In this document: piece after piece, positions 53,569 through 63,632 of the stretch
Layout: each line of letters opens with the position of its first letter
Numbering within the stretch: position 1 is the first letter of the stretch
DNA from: Halocatena halophila
GTDB taxonomy: Archaea > Halobacteriota > Halobacteria > Halobacteriales > Haloarculaceae
Length of the DNA: 64,000 bases
Direction of reading: 5' to 3'
NCBI GenBank assembly: GCA_027563145.1
Contig: CP071307.1
Coordinates: forward strand, 62,001 to 126,000
Translations under genes and position numbers: made by a program
The notes under the pieces: generated by a model
Told to the model about the DNA's origin: nothing
The model's input: the letters and a program-made list of their open reading frames with translations, nothing else
Databases searched by the model: none

Positions 53569-54116
53569 TTTTCATTACGAGAGGTGTCGTCATAACCATT
53601 CGGTTCGCGTGTTACATCGTCAGCAGAGTCATACACGGAATCCTTAGAGAGATGATCTATGCCTTCGATACGTGACAGCCAGAGGTTGATAGTCGCCTCG
53701 TATTCTGGTGCAAGTGGCTCCGTGTGCTCTTGCAGATAGACAATCACGTTGTCGTCATCAACACTGGTTTCATCTGTCGCGAGGGCTTTCAGAATCTCTT
53801 TGATTGTCCGATCGTAGTCGAAACGGAGGCCGTTCAAAGCGTAGAAGATCCGGGTCGACATCAGTGCCGTACGCTTGTTGCCATCAACGAATGGATGATT
53901 CGCTGCAATGAGTCGAAGTAGCTGAAATGCCTTTTCGTGGATCGAATCGGGAACATGACCGAAATGTCCCTCTTTGATATGTTCAACGGTGTATTCGATA
54001 TCGCCTGGTGAGGAGATGCCAGCCGCTGTGTCTACGTTTGACTCCACGATTAGCTCGTGAATGGCGTGTATGTCAGTAGCGGATAAATAGATGATTGACT
54101 CGGTGTCCTCGTCCAT
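53565..54116 (-). CDS. doc: Fic/Doc-family protein (Doc-like toxin)
   Basis: The 183-residue protein has the Fic fold motif HPFVDGNKRTAL (His74, Asp78, Asn80, Arg82), in the Doc form with NKR, preceded by EKAFQLLRLIAANHP. Doc proteins phosphorylate EF-Tu/EF1A in bacteria; the target here is unknown. A C-terminal extension of about 60 residues (ending EPNGYDDTSRNEK) is longer than in phage P1 Doc. It is translationally coupled to a 47-aa gene. Confidence 0.85.
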   Translation of the reverse strand: MDEDTESIIYLSATDIHAIHELIVESNVDTAAGISSPGDIEYTVEHIKEGHFGHVPDSIHEKAFQLLRLIAANHPFVDGNKRTALMSTRIFYALNGLRFDYDRTIKEILKALATDETSVDDDNVIVYLQEHTEPLAPEYEATINLWLSRIEGIDHLSKDSVYDSADDVTREPNGYDDTSRNEK

Positions 54117-54419
54117 TATCGATATTCTGTGTTACAGTACTATCTAACCACTGCTTTTGGTAGGTGAGTTCCATATGGCTCGCGTTGAGATTTAAGGATG
54201 TAACCGAATTGGAGTCGTGTGGAACGAATACGAACCCATACACTGAGTTCGCCGTTTGCAACTAGGGGCTAAATTTTCATAATTATTATTTAATTCACAT
54301 CTAAGGTGGCGTCTTTCACATCAAAATTTATTAATTGGACAAATATCCAGTAATAGAAATGAGTAGATAGATCAGAACTAGATATATCACTCACAGGTAC
54401 GCATGCTCACCTTCTTCCG
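54117..54419. other. AT-rich intergenic region
   Basis: Upstream region of the Doc-like gene; no gene seen. Confidence 0.3.
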
Positions 54420-55257
54420 CCTGATACTTTTGTTCATGTAATCCTCCTTACTACCTGTAAACGGACTCGATTCCGTCGTATCGATCGCGACCAACACAGC
54501 ACCAAGAAAGTGAGACCGACTCGTTGTTTCTCAGCCAAGAAGCGCTGCATCGCAACATAGTGTGTTCGTAGCGAGTGAGAAGACAACGACGGGAATTGAT
54601 AGCAGTCAGCATGAAGTTGAGTGGATCATCGATTCGGGCCTCCGCTGTGTGTTCGTCTGCTCACTGACGAATTTCTCGTTGGGTCGGACTATCTTCTGGT
54701 TCCTCTAACGGGCGGAGGTCAGTCTCAAGTGAACTGGAGTTACTCCCGGAGCAGACACACCGTTCTCAGCCGCAAGTATACAGAGGGAGGCGACACACTC
54801 CTCGATCGGAGCAGTTCATCGGTAAATCCCTCGTGGCGAGTCCGCCAAATCGTCGACTGGGTAGGGATATTCTCAAATCCCAGAGTGTCGACGAGACCTG
54901 GTCGGGCATCGAGATAGCCTACCAGTGCTGTTTCGTACTCCCACCCATGGAGCTCTATCACCATCAGTGCACGAATCATCGGAACAGCCGGCTTCGTCTT
55001 CGCGTGCCGCGATGGATGGACGTCATGCGGACTAAAATCGAGATGGTGCAGCGGACACCAGCCGATAAACGCTTCCACGTCCTTGTGGGCGTCGTGCTTG
55101 AACCACTCGCAAGCAAGTCGGTGAACATCGTATTCGAATGCTTTGAGGACACTAATCGTGTACTCGGTCTCTGTGTCACGTAATACGGCCAGTAGAAGTC
55201 AGAAGAGTCTGCAATCGTTTGAAACACAGCCTGTTTGGAGGCAACCGTTGATGACAT
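54420..55257 (-). mobile_element. IS4-like element, 5' half, decayed
   Basis: On the minus strand the transposase starts at 55257 (MSSTVASKQAVFQTIADSSD, then FYWPYY and a frameshift). It continues in other frames with WFKHDAH, MEAFIGWCPLHHLDFSPHDV, LVGYLDARPGLVDTLGFENI, further decay, and LAEKQRVGLTFLGAVLVAID with SSPFTG near 54440. The 3' half is missing. Confidence 0.75.
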
Positions 55258-55435
55258 AGTCGCTTCTTCAGCAAAATTGGTATAGACTGTGCTTATTTAT
55301 AACTAGTCATCCTGTGATAAAAAATAGCCACACTTCTGCAGATCAAGGAAAGATCCACGGAAAGAATCAAATATTATGGAATGATACAGCAGAGATCAGA
55401 AAACGTAGCATCGAAACAGATGGATAGAAGGGGAG

Positions 55436-55608
55436 ATACATCTACGGTAGCGCCGATTGGAGGTCTTCACAGAGATCATCGACATCTTCGATACCGACAG
55501 AAATCCGAACCAGCGAATCTCCGCAGTGGTCGATCCGTGGCAGACCTAGTCGGGGATCATCAGCGACGGAGCTTCAATGAGACTCTCGCACACTTCGGCT
55601 CTTGTACC
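55436..55608 (-). pseudogene. Methionine gamma-lyase-like 3' end, second decayed copy
   Basis: The minus strand carries SLIEAPSLMIPD, a stop, CHGSTTAEIR and the ISVGIEDVDDLCEDL region with a frameshift. It is followed by the same 150 bp that separate the intact lyase from the IS fragment at 23697. With 54700-55435 it is an inverted copy of 23340-23850. Confidence 0.75.
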
Positions 55609-55905
55609 ACGCCATAGACACAACCAATATTGTTATAATTGAGGTATTTTTGTAGATAGATACATAGTGATTGATTAGGGACAAGTACAATTTAGTGTGG
55701 AGAATTTCGGTGAACTGACATGGCATTCTCATTTCCATCTTAGAATATTAGATAAAAACAAAATATTTATGGTTTTATAATCTCAATCAGTATATTAATA
55801 TATTATTTATCAATCTTATAATCATATATTTATTATTAACTATATATAATTTAATCTAGATTATAGATTGATTAAAGTGCTATAATATAGCATTATAATG
55901 TGGCT
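55609..55905. other. AT-rich promoter region of the GMC operon
   Basis: Very AT-rich with repeated TATA-like sequence (55770-55890). No gene. Confidence 0.4.
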
Positions 55906-57051
55906 ATGTCGGATAACCACGGAGAAGATGTCAGTCGGAGAGTACTGATGAAAGGATTGGGTGGGCTTGCGATGGTATCGCTGTCGAATAGAACAGCAGC
56001 CACATCCTGGGAGTCGCTTGTTGACTCCTCAGAGATCGACCCACACACAAATGATACGTATCAATCCCTCGTGGACGTCATCCTGCCTGAAACCCCGGCG
56101 TTAGAGGAGGAGTTTGGTCCCAATCACGTTCCCGGAGCACTCAATATAGGACTGGATCAGTATGTGATCTGGCAGTTGGATCACTGTTGTGAAGTTCGTC
56201 TTGAACGGCTTGCTCACCCATCAAACATCGAACCACTACAATTGCCCGACAAGATGATGGATCCCCAGCTGTTCGAAATCGTACTCGACACCAGTAACGT
56301 ATCGTCGGATCTTGCGGCTGTAAACGAGATTGCTCCAGTCGATCTGACGACAGTGCTCCCGAACTTCGCCACGCTGGAAGAAGCGCTTGAGTTCGGGGCA
56401 GTCGAGCAATTCGAGATCATGATTGATAATGATCTCTCGGCCGACGAATCCGGCCCAGCGACGTTTGCGCGAACCGTTAAAACGCCGAATGAAACGTTCG
56501 AGCAGACCATCCAGAGCTTTCCGTACGCGTCGTTGCTATCGTTGGTGTGGGATATCGTTGCCGCCGATGCAATCGCCAGCCCGAACACTGGGATCGAATT
56601 GTCGACCACGTCACAGCAGATCGATAGTGGTGGAGGGACGTTCACTCAGCTATTGGGGAAGGACAGGCTCCGTGCACTGTGGCGCATCATCGATACGGAG
56701 CTCCTCACAGAGCTTGCACCACTGCTGTCGGTGTTCGTACCGCGACCCGGTATCCTGCGATACATCCTGATGATGCTCAATGCACTCTCTGGATTCGGCT
56801 ACTACTCAGAATGGGCGGGATACGGCGAGAGTAAAACCGCACCACCTACCAGGCGTGAACTGACGACGCCACCCGACGAGATACAGGGACACAGTCAAAC
56901 AGGGTATCCAGGACCGGCTGCGGGGTATGCGATCGACTGGGAGCATCTTATCGATGGCGGATTTGATGATCCACCCGCATCAGAACTGAAACTTCCGGAC
57001 GATCTCACCGGAGGAGACGTTATCGGGGAGATTGGTGGTGGTGCTGAATGA
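55906..57051 (+). CDS. Tat-exported gluconate 2-dehydrogenase subunit 3-like protein
   Basis: The ATG at 55906 follows an in-frame GTG at 55900. The protein starts with a Tat motif (SRRVLMKGLGGLAMVSL), then YQSLVDVILPETPAL, a hallmark of the small subunit of membrane gluconate dehydrogenase-like complexes, and ends with a Gly-rich tail. At about 381 residues it is longer than usual (about 180-250). It overlaps the GMC gene (ATG at 57048 inside its stop), so it likely carries the flavoprotein to the membrane through its Tat signal. Confidence 0.72.
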   Translation: MSDNHGEDVSRRVLMKGLGGLAMVSLSNRTAATSWESLVDSSEIDPHTNDTYQSLVDVILPETPALEEEFGPNHVPGALNIGLDQYVIWQLDHCCEVRLERLAHPSNIEPLQLPDKMMDPQLFEIVLDTSNVSSDLAAVNEIAPVDLTTVLPNFATLEEALEFGAVEQFEIMIDNDLSADESGPATFARTVKTPNETFEQTIQSFPYASLLSLVWDIVAADAIASPNTGIELSTTSQQIDSGGGTFTQLLGKDRLRALWRIIDTELLTELAPLLSVFVPRPGILRYILMMLNALSGFGYYSEWAGYGESKTAPPTRRELTTPPDEIQGHSQTGYPGPAAGYAIDWEHLIDGGFDDPPASELKLPDDLTGGDVIGEIGGGAE

Positions 57052-58775
57052 TGTCCACTCCCGATGTTGTCGTAATCGGGGCCGGAGCTGACGGCCCCGC
57101 CTGTGCGGCCCGGCTCGCACGCAAGCACGGACTGGATGTGCTCATTCTCGAAGCCGGTCCGTGGCACGGCAACGACCAGTGGCCTGAACCTCACAGCAAG
57201 GCCGGTGGAACTGAGAGTTCCTCACCCACAGACCTGAACGGGAAGTTGCTCGACGAGCAGCTCACAGCCCTCGAGGCAGCGAGCATCGATCGCATCGGTG
57301 GCATGTTCCGTCTGGGACCAGCCAATCTCGATCGACCACCGTGGATGCGAACGATCCATCAAAACGCACTCACCTGGCATGTCAATGCCGTCGGTGGCAC
57401 GTCGTTGTCCTCATTCAACAACTATCCCCGAGCGTATCCCCATGCCATCAACGAACAGGACCACTGGCCGATCGATTACGAGGAGTTGGTTCCTTACTAT
57501 CAACACAATGAAATGGTCACCAATGTCCAGCAGGCCCCAATCACAGCAAAACACCAACCATTTCTTCGAGGAGCCGAGGAGGTTGGCTTTGAGCGCAGCG
57601 AGACACTCAACGTCACCGATACGGGGTATCGTCCGCTTCCCAATGCCATCACTGCACCGCCCGAGGAACTGAACGCTGAATATGATGGATCGTTCAGCTA
57701 CGAGGATGGATTCCGCGGAAACTCATTGATTGCCGATGAGTTCATGGGGTCACCAACCCCCACTGATGCACCGGTCGATGAGAAGGCACGGAAATCAAGC
57801 AACGTCAGCTGGGTACCACGAGCATTGGCAGCCACGGACGAACCCGAGATGGGCAACGTCGCGATACGGCCCAACACAGCCGTGACCACTATCACTATCG
57901 AGGGTGGCGAAGCGACTGGTGTCGAGTATCGAAACACATGGTCGGGAGATACAGGAACAGTTACAGCAGATGTCGTCGTGCTTGCCGCTGGCACTATCGA
58001 ATCCCCACGACTGTGGCTTAACTCCGGGTTGCCCGATGACGGTTGGGTGGGTAAAGGGCTTACCACACACTGGTTCGACTGGATTGTCGGGGTATTCCCA
58101 GATGACGTCCTCAAAGATCTCACTGGACAGCCCGAATTCAGGCCGTACGCTGGAGATGCTGGCGCTGTAATGGTCGACAAGCCGGGCACAGGATGCATCA
58201 AGGATGCTACAGGACCAGCCGGGGTGACCTCATTGGCATGCTATCTGCTTAGCCAAGCAGGATACAGCTTCGACACCGATGTCGATCCGGATGAGCCGTG
58301 GGATGGTCGCGGATACCTCGTCGGCACGGAACTGAAACGGAAGATGGCACGCTACAAACAGACGACTTCATTATTCATCTACACGGATGATCTTCCCCGC
58401 CAAAGCAACGGTGTCACGCTCGATTCGGGGTTCAGTGATGAGCACGGACCCGTCGCCCAGGTTTCTTGGACACCACATCCCGATGACAGTGCCAAGCGCG
58501 ACGAACTCGCACGCATGGGAGCTCACATCCTCCGAGCGGCTGGTGCCGAGTACGTCCATCGGGTTGATTGGGCACCACTTCTGACATTTGCACAATCATC
58601 GCTGGGAATGGGACGGGTACTCGATGCGAACGCCGAGGCAAAGAACGTTCCTCGCCTCTTTGTCGCCGACCATTCTGCCTTGCCAAACTGTCTAGGGGGA
58701 CCCGCACCGACGAACACTGGGCAGGCGCTTGCATTGCGAACTGCCGATCGGATTGCCCAACTCTATTTCCAATAA
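57048..58775 (+). CDS. GMC-family FAD-dependent oxidoreductase
   Basis: The 575-residue protein has the FAD-binding start DVVVIGAGADGPACAARLAR, LILEAGPWHG, VGGTSLSSFNNYPRAYPHAI, VVLAAGTIESPRLWLNSG and the C-terminal LPNCLGGPAPTNTGQALALR. It has no signal peptide and is probably exported with the Tat-tagged partner. It would oxidise a sugar or alcohol and pass electrons to the respiratory chain; the substrate is unknown. Confidence 0.87.
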   Translation: MMSTPDVVVIGAGADGPACAARLARKHGLDVLILEAGPWHGNDQWPEPHSKAGGTESSSPTDLNGKLLDEQLTALEAASIDRIGGMFRLGPANLDRPPWMRTIHQNALTWHVNAVGGTSLSSFNNYPRAYPHAINEQDHWPIDYEELVPYYQHNEMVTNVQQAPITAKHQPFLRGAEEVGFERSETLNVTDTGYRPLPNAITAPPEELNAEYDGSFSYEDGFRGNSLIADEFMGSPTPTDAPVDEKARKSSNVSWVPRALAATDEPEMGNVAIRPNTAVTTITIEGGEATGVEYRNTWSGDTGTVTADVVVLAAGTIESPRLWLNSGLPDDGWVGKGLTTHWFDWIVGVFPDDVLKDLTGQPEFRPYAGDAGAVMVDKPGTGCIKDATGPAGVTSLACYLLSQAGYSFDTDVDPDEPWDGRGYLVGTELKRKMARYKQTTSLFIYTDDLPRQSNGVTLDSGFSDEHGPVAQVSWTPHPDDSAKRDELARMGAHILRAAGAEYVHRVDWAPLLTFAQSSLGMGRVLDANAEAKNVPRLFVADHSALPNCLGGPAPTNTGQALALRTADRIAQLYFQ

Positions 58776-58987
58776 TGGATAGTCGTTTAAGATATCTAGA
58801 ATGGCATACGCTTGTGAGTGTACGCAAGACCCCCATATCATCAATTTTTGTGTGTCAAAATCAAAGCTGCTAAGCAGCGATTCATATTTATGCGCTGATT
58901 CTGGGCTAACATTTCATTTCGTGTTATGAATCCGTCGTGATCGTACTCTCAAAAGCGTTGGCCAATAATAAGAGATAATACACGACG
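58776..58987. other. Intergenic between convergent genes
   Basis: Nothing recognised. Confidence 0.3.
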
Positions 58988-60313
58988 TTACTCGACAATA
59001 TCGTCGTTGGAGTCGATTGAGCTCTCAGGATCTATATCTGAATCATCGAGTGGGTACGTAACTTGAGTTGTACAGAGAAAGTCTTCGAATGAAAGATTTT
59101 GATCAAGTTGGTTTCCACCCCACGGACCAGCACCCAGTGAGTATGCGGCGGTAAGTCCATTGTCGGCACTCATTCCGACAGCGAAGCCTTGCTGATTAAC
59201 ACCGATACGACAGACGTTGATCTCATGCCCCATCGCCCCAGCTCGTTCATGACTCCTCGTATGGACGGTACAGGAGTGACCTGTGCCTTCATAATCTAGG
59301 ATTTGCTTCGTCATTTCCAGTGCGTTCCGAAATGTGCTTGCTCGATATACTGTGATGATTGGGGCAATTTTCTCTCCTGAAAGCGGATTGGTCTTCCCGA
59401 TTCCTGTCTGCTCTACGATGAGAAATTCTGTTTCATCTGGGATGTCGATGGCTGCGTGGTCGGCAATAACGCTTGGTGATTTAGCGATCACCGAGCGATC
59501 GAGTGAGCCATCTGGAAACAATGTCTGTTCGATTGCTATCGTTTCATTCTCTGAACAGTGGTAGCCATTCTCTGCTTCGAGTAAATTCAACAGCGGTGAA
59601 TAGATGCCGGTGTGAGCAACGAGGACACTCTCACTGACATAGGGAGTCCCGTGATCAAACGCCGTGCCGGTGGCGATCTGCCGGCCTGCCCGCTCAAGAT
59701 TGGCCGTTTCGTCTACAATAACGACGAGATTTCCTTGTCAACGCAGTGGTTCGGGGTCCCAGACTGCTGGCCTGCATCGACATTGGTCCTAGAGCCAGTA
59801 ACTTGTACCATATCGGCCTGCTGCATGAGTTCGTTCGCCCGATCTCGGTTCGCGGGCGGTGGAACGAGTGTAACCAGATCGCGGGGTGCACCAACCCTGT
59901 CGAGTTGATCACGGATGTATTCGATCGTGCAATATGCTGACTACATACAATGTGGTGACACCGAAATGATGATCGCATTGCGCCCTTTCACGGCCAGCAT
60001 TACGGCGTCCATAATTGTTGGACCAGGGTTTGCCGAGAAGATCCGCAAGAATGCACTTGCTGCCGTATCGGAGCTTTTTATACTTGTCCGCTATGCTCCC
60101 AAACCCTGTTTCTTCGTATGTCGTCCGGGCAATTGTCCTAGCATGATGATCCTGATAGATTGCCCATCCAATCTCTTCAACTAGTGTATCAATCTGTGAC
60201 TGGTCGTAATCCGAAATGCGTTTTTTGGCAGAGGTAGCATCGGAGAGCAAACCGTCGATCACCACCTCTGGGGGACGGTCATCGCGAGGAGGATTGTTCT
60301 TGGACGCAGTCAT
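58988..60313 (-). pseudogene. Acylating aldehyde dehydrogenase, decayed second copy
   Basis: Nearly identical to 31508-32896 with three defects: a deletion of roughly 95 bp near 60033 (KPVGVIGAF region lost, between short GGTTT repeats), a 1-bp deletion near 59738, and the catalytic Cys codon changed to Tyr (GTPYVSES instead of GTPCVSES). The C-terminal 200 codons are open. It sits directly downstream of the intact alcohol dehydrogenase gene. Confidence 0.88.
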
Positions 60314-60518
60314 TGGTTGGAGGCGTGTCTAATAGCTCAAATATTCCTTTAATCGCTCATATCGCACGCATGGAAAGCTAGTTTAGGGAAAAAAGGCCAT
60401 AGGCGTTTTAATTTCGTCAAATATATCCATAGTCAAAAAATTTAAAAATATTGAATTAATATAAAGAATTTGGAGAATGCACACCAGGTCAGCAAAGATT
60501 AAATCACCGCCTATACTC

Positions 60519-61571
60519 TTACTCGAAATCTACGAGTGGCTTGATGACCCCATCTTTTTTAGTATCCATGAGATGGAAGGCATCATCAACCGAATCAAAT
60601 TTGAATTCGTGTGTTGTCATCCGGGTTGGATCGACTTTCCCTCGCTTGAGTAATCGGAGGAGACGGCGAAGCCGGAGGCGACCACCAGGACAGAGTGCGG
60701 TGACGATGTCCTTCTCGGCCATCCCAAGACCCCACTCAACGCGAGGGATAGGGATGTGTTCACCCTCTCCATGGTAGCCAACCCCGGAGATCGTTCCCCC
60801 TGGTCTGGTTACCTTGATACAGTTTTCGAACGTGGCCTTCGATCCCACCGCTTCGATAGCAGCATCGACTCCCTCGCCGTCAGTCAGCTCCATGATTGTG
60901 TCAACCGTATCTCCTTCGGTGTAGTCTAACGTTTCATCTGCGCCATAGAACTCGGCTAGCTCTTGTCGATTCGTGCTCCGATCAACTGCAATAATATAGC
61001 CTGCACCGCAGAGAGCAGCACCCTTTGTTGCCATCAGCCCAACCGGCCCTTGCCCAAAGACCACCACCGTTCCTCCAATAGGAATATCGGCTCGTTCAGC
61101 TCCACTAAATCCAGTAGACATCATATCTGTAACATAAACTGCGGCCTCATCACTAACGTCTGGCGGGATGGATGCCATATTCGCGTCGGCATCATTCACG
61201 TGGACGTACTCGGCGAAGACACCATCTTTTAAGTTTGTGAACTTCACCCCACCGAGTGGTTCCGTTGATTGTGATGGATGGCCATTCTGAGCTGCCAGCG
61301 AATCCCAGTCGGGAGTGACCGCACCGACAGCCACACGATCACCTGGTTTGAATCTCTCAACATTGTCCCCAATCTCTTCAACAATACCGACAGCTTCGTG
61401 TCCGAGTGTGAGATCTTCTTTCTCACCAAGTCCACCGGAGACGGTGTGGACATCGGAGGTGCAAACGAGCCCTTTCGTTGGTTTGAGGAGTGCGTCGTCC
61501 GGACCGATTTCTGGACGTGGTTTTTCCATAAAACCAGTCTCTCCAATCGAATGCATTACATATGATTTCAT
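60519..61571 (-). CDS. Zinc-dependent secondary alcohol dehydrogenase (TbADH type)
   Basis: I start at the ATG at 61569-61571 (MKSYVMHSIGETGFMEKPRP). The 350-residue protein follows the NADP(H) secondary-ADH family closely: CTSDVHTV (Zn Cys37 region), LGHEAVGIVEEIG (Zn His and Glu), TPDWDSL, DGVFAEYVHVNDADANMA (third Zn ligand Asp), MMSTGFSGAE, the Rossmann VVVFGQGPVGLMATKGA, and CPGGRLRLRRLLRLL. It interconverts secondary alcohols and ketones (or aldehydes) with NADP(H). It lies 81 bp after the ThDP gene on the same strand. Confidence 0.88.
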   Translation of the reverse strand: MKSYVMHSIGETGFMEKPRPEIGPDDALLKPTKGLVCTSDVHTVSGGLGEKEDLTLGHEAVGIVEEIGDNVERFKPGDRVAVGAVTPDWDSLAAQNGHPSQSTEPLGGVKFTNLKDGVFAEYVHVNDADANMASIPPDVSDEAAVYVTDMMSTGFSGAERADIPIGGTVVVFGQGPVGLMATKGAALCGAGYIIAVDRSTNRQELAEFYGADETLDYTEGDTVDTIMELTDGEGVDAAIEAVGSKATFENCIKVTRPGGTISGVGYHGEGEHIPIPRVEWGLGMAEKDIVTALCPGGRLRLRRLLRLLKRGKVDPTRMTTHEFKFDSVDDAFHLMDTKKDGVIKPLVDFE

Positions 61572-61652
61572 ATTTAATCTAATAGTATATAATACTCCAA
61601 CCAACTTAAATTATTCTATTACTATAATATAATTAATTTAATAATATTGCGA

Positions 61653-63341
61653 TTAATCCTGGACAAGAATATCAACTACACTTGGTTCATCATCATTAAT
61701 TGCTTGCTTCAATCTTTGTTCGAGTTCATCGGTAGTCTCGATCCGATACCCCTTCACACTATAACTCTCAGCGTTGTCTGTGAACGAAATGGATGGCTGA
61801 AAATCCATCCCAACAAAAGAGTAATCAGATACGTTACCACCAAGCATCGCGGCAGTCCCTTCCTTGAGTATCTGATAACTTTGGTTATTTGGGATAACTA
61901 CTGTGAAATTGATATCTTTGTGTGCCGCTGTGTATATCGCATGGGGATAATAGAGATATGACCCATCACCTATAAATCCGAGTACAGTTATCGGAGCGTC
62001 TGTTTCTCGTGCAGCAATCGCCGCACCAATAGTAGCTGGAAGACCGTACCCAAGGCCACCACTTTTATTTCCAATATATTGTTTATGATCGAGCGACCAT
62101 CGATTTAAAAGCACATATTTCGAAGTTACACTTTCATCGACAATATATGGATCAGAAACAATGGCTTGTAATGTATCAACGAGGTCGGCCTTTGACGGAC
62201 GATTGTTGTGTTCATTATTGTTTTCTGTTCGAGCGATCATTGAAGACCGAATCTCCCGAACTGTGGCTTTAGACCGTTCTACTCGACTAGAACGCTCTTC
62301 CTGCGACAAATTATCATCAACAATCGCCGCAATTTCTATAAGGCTACACTCGATGTTGCCAAGCACAGTTGCATCGGTAAGTGCATTTTTACCAACTTCC
62401 CATACATCATTGCTTATATGAATACAAACAGTGTCCCGTTCGATAAGATTCCCCTCATATTTTGTTGCCGTAGTATTTGTTGAACAACCGATAAAGACGA
62501 GCGTATCGGTATCCAAGACTGCTTTTGTTAAGGCCTCATCAATGGGTATAAATGATGCCCATAGATCATGTTCAGTGGGGAAGCCTATCTCACCGGTGTA
62601 GTATTCGCCATAAACACGTGCACCACTCACTTCAGCTAGACGAACGGCTGTCTCAACAGCGCCTTCACCCGAGCGGGCTACCTGATCGCCGATTATGAAT
62701 ACAGGATTATCTGCATCTATGAGCAAATCAGCAGCATGTTCTATCTGCTGATAGTCCCCCAATCCAAGTTCCGGAATCGCACCAAGACGTTCTGGCCATT
62801 CATCCGTTTCAGCCAGTGTCACATCAAGTGGAAGACTCAGGAATACTGGTCCAGTTGGGGGAGTGAGTGCGATTCGAAACGCCCGCCTGAGCATTGTTGG
62901 AAATGCTGAAACATCAAGTACTTCCGCGCTCCACTTTGTGAACTGCTGAGCTAAGTTGACGAGATCACCAGACAGTATCGGTTCATGGTGTCGATAATCC
63001 GTACTGTGATTTCCGGCTGTCACGACAAGGGGAACCCCAGCCATCTGTGCACCATACAGATTGCCGAGACCATGAGCAAGTCCTGGTAAGACATGGAGAT
63101 TGACGACACCAACCGGAATGGTATCCTCATCACCATAATATCGGAGTGTTGAGGCGTAGCCACTTGCCATTCCGACCGCGATATCTTCGTGGAGACCAAG
63201 CACATACTCGATGTTACTTTCAGCAATCGCCTGAATCACGGGTAATTCAGTTGTTCCAGGATTTCCAAATACATGCGTAACCCCGTATTCCTCAAGAATA
63301 TCAACAAATAGATCGGCCCCAGTGTAACTGCTATTTTCCAT
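61653..63341 (-). CDS. ThDP-dependent decarboxylase, benzoylformate decarboxylase-like
   Basis: The 562-residue protein has the three-domain ThDP layout. The N-terminal HVFGNPGTTELPVIQAI and GLHEDIAVGMASGYA carry the activating Glu, and VVNLHVLPGLAHGLGN has the His at the position of benzoylformate decarboxylase His70. The C-terminal GGLGYGLPATIGAAIA and FIGDGSYLYY through PNNQSY form the ThDP/Mg motif. It most likely decarboxylates a 2-oxo acid to an aldehyde; the substrate is not proven. It is followed by alcohol and (broken) aldehyde dehydrogenase genes. Confidence 0.85.
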   Translation of the reverse strand: MENSSYTGADLFVDILEEYGVTHVFGNPGTTELPVIQAIAESNIEYVLGLHEDIAVGMASGYASTLRYYGDEDTIPVGVVNLHVLPGLAHGLGNLYGAQMAGVPLVVTAGNHSTDYRHHEPILSGDLVNLAQQFTKWSAEVLDVSAFPTMLRRAFRIALTPPTGPVFLSLPLDVTLAETDEWPERLGAIPELGLGDYQQIEHAADLLIDADNPVFIIGDQVARSGEGAVETAVRLAEVSGARVYGEYYTGEIGFPTEHDLWASFIPIDEALTKAVLDTDTLVFIGCSTNTTATKYEGNLIERDTVCIHISNDVWEVGKNALTDATVLGNIECSLIEIAAIVDDNLSQEERSSRVERSKATVREIRSSMIARTENNNEHNNRPSKADLVDTLQAIVSDPYIVDESVTSKYVLLNRWSLDHKQYIGNKSGGLGYGLPATIGAAIAARETDAPITVLGFIGDGSYLYYPHAIYTAAHKDINFTVVIPNNQSYQILKEGTAAMLGGNVSDYSFVGMDFQPSISFTDNAESYSVKGYRIETTDELEQRLKQAINDDEPSVVDILVQD

Positions 63342-63632
63342 AATTCCGTGCTCGATTGTTTATGACTGGGGAATGGCAAACGAATATTGTCGAAGGACAC
63401 GCAGATCTACTTCCAAGAGTATGCTTTACTATTCTTCTATCATTGCTTAATGAACGAAGACCTGTTTGACGAGGCTGTTGAATCCATGCCATAGTATAAC
63501 TAATATTCCTTAGTTGAAATACTTTTCTAAATTATTTATACTATTAATTTTAAAATAATAGAAAAATATATAAATTGGTTGGGAATTTTCTACTGCAGTC
63601 TCAATATGATAATTTCTATACTATTAAAAATA
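63342..63632. other. AT-rich promoter region
   Basis: AT-rich sequence with TATA-like runs (63510-63570) upstream of the ThDP gene. No gene. Confidence 0.4.
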
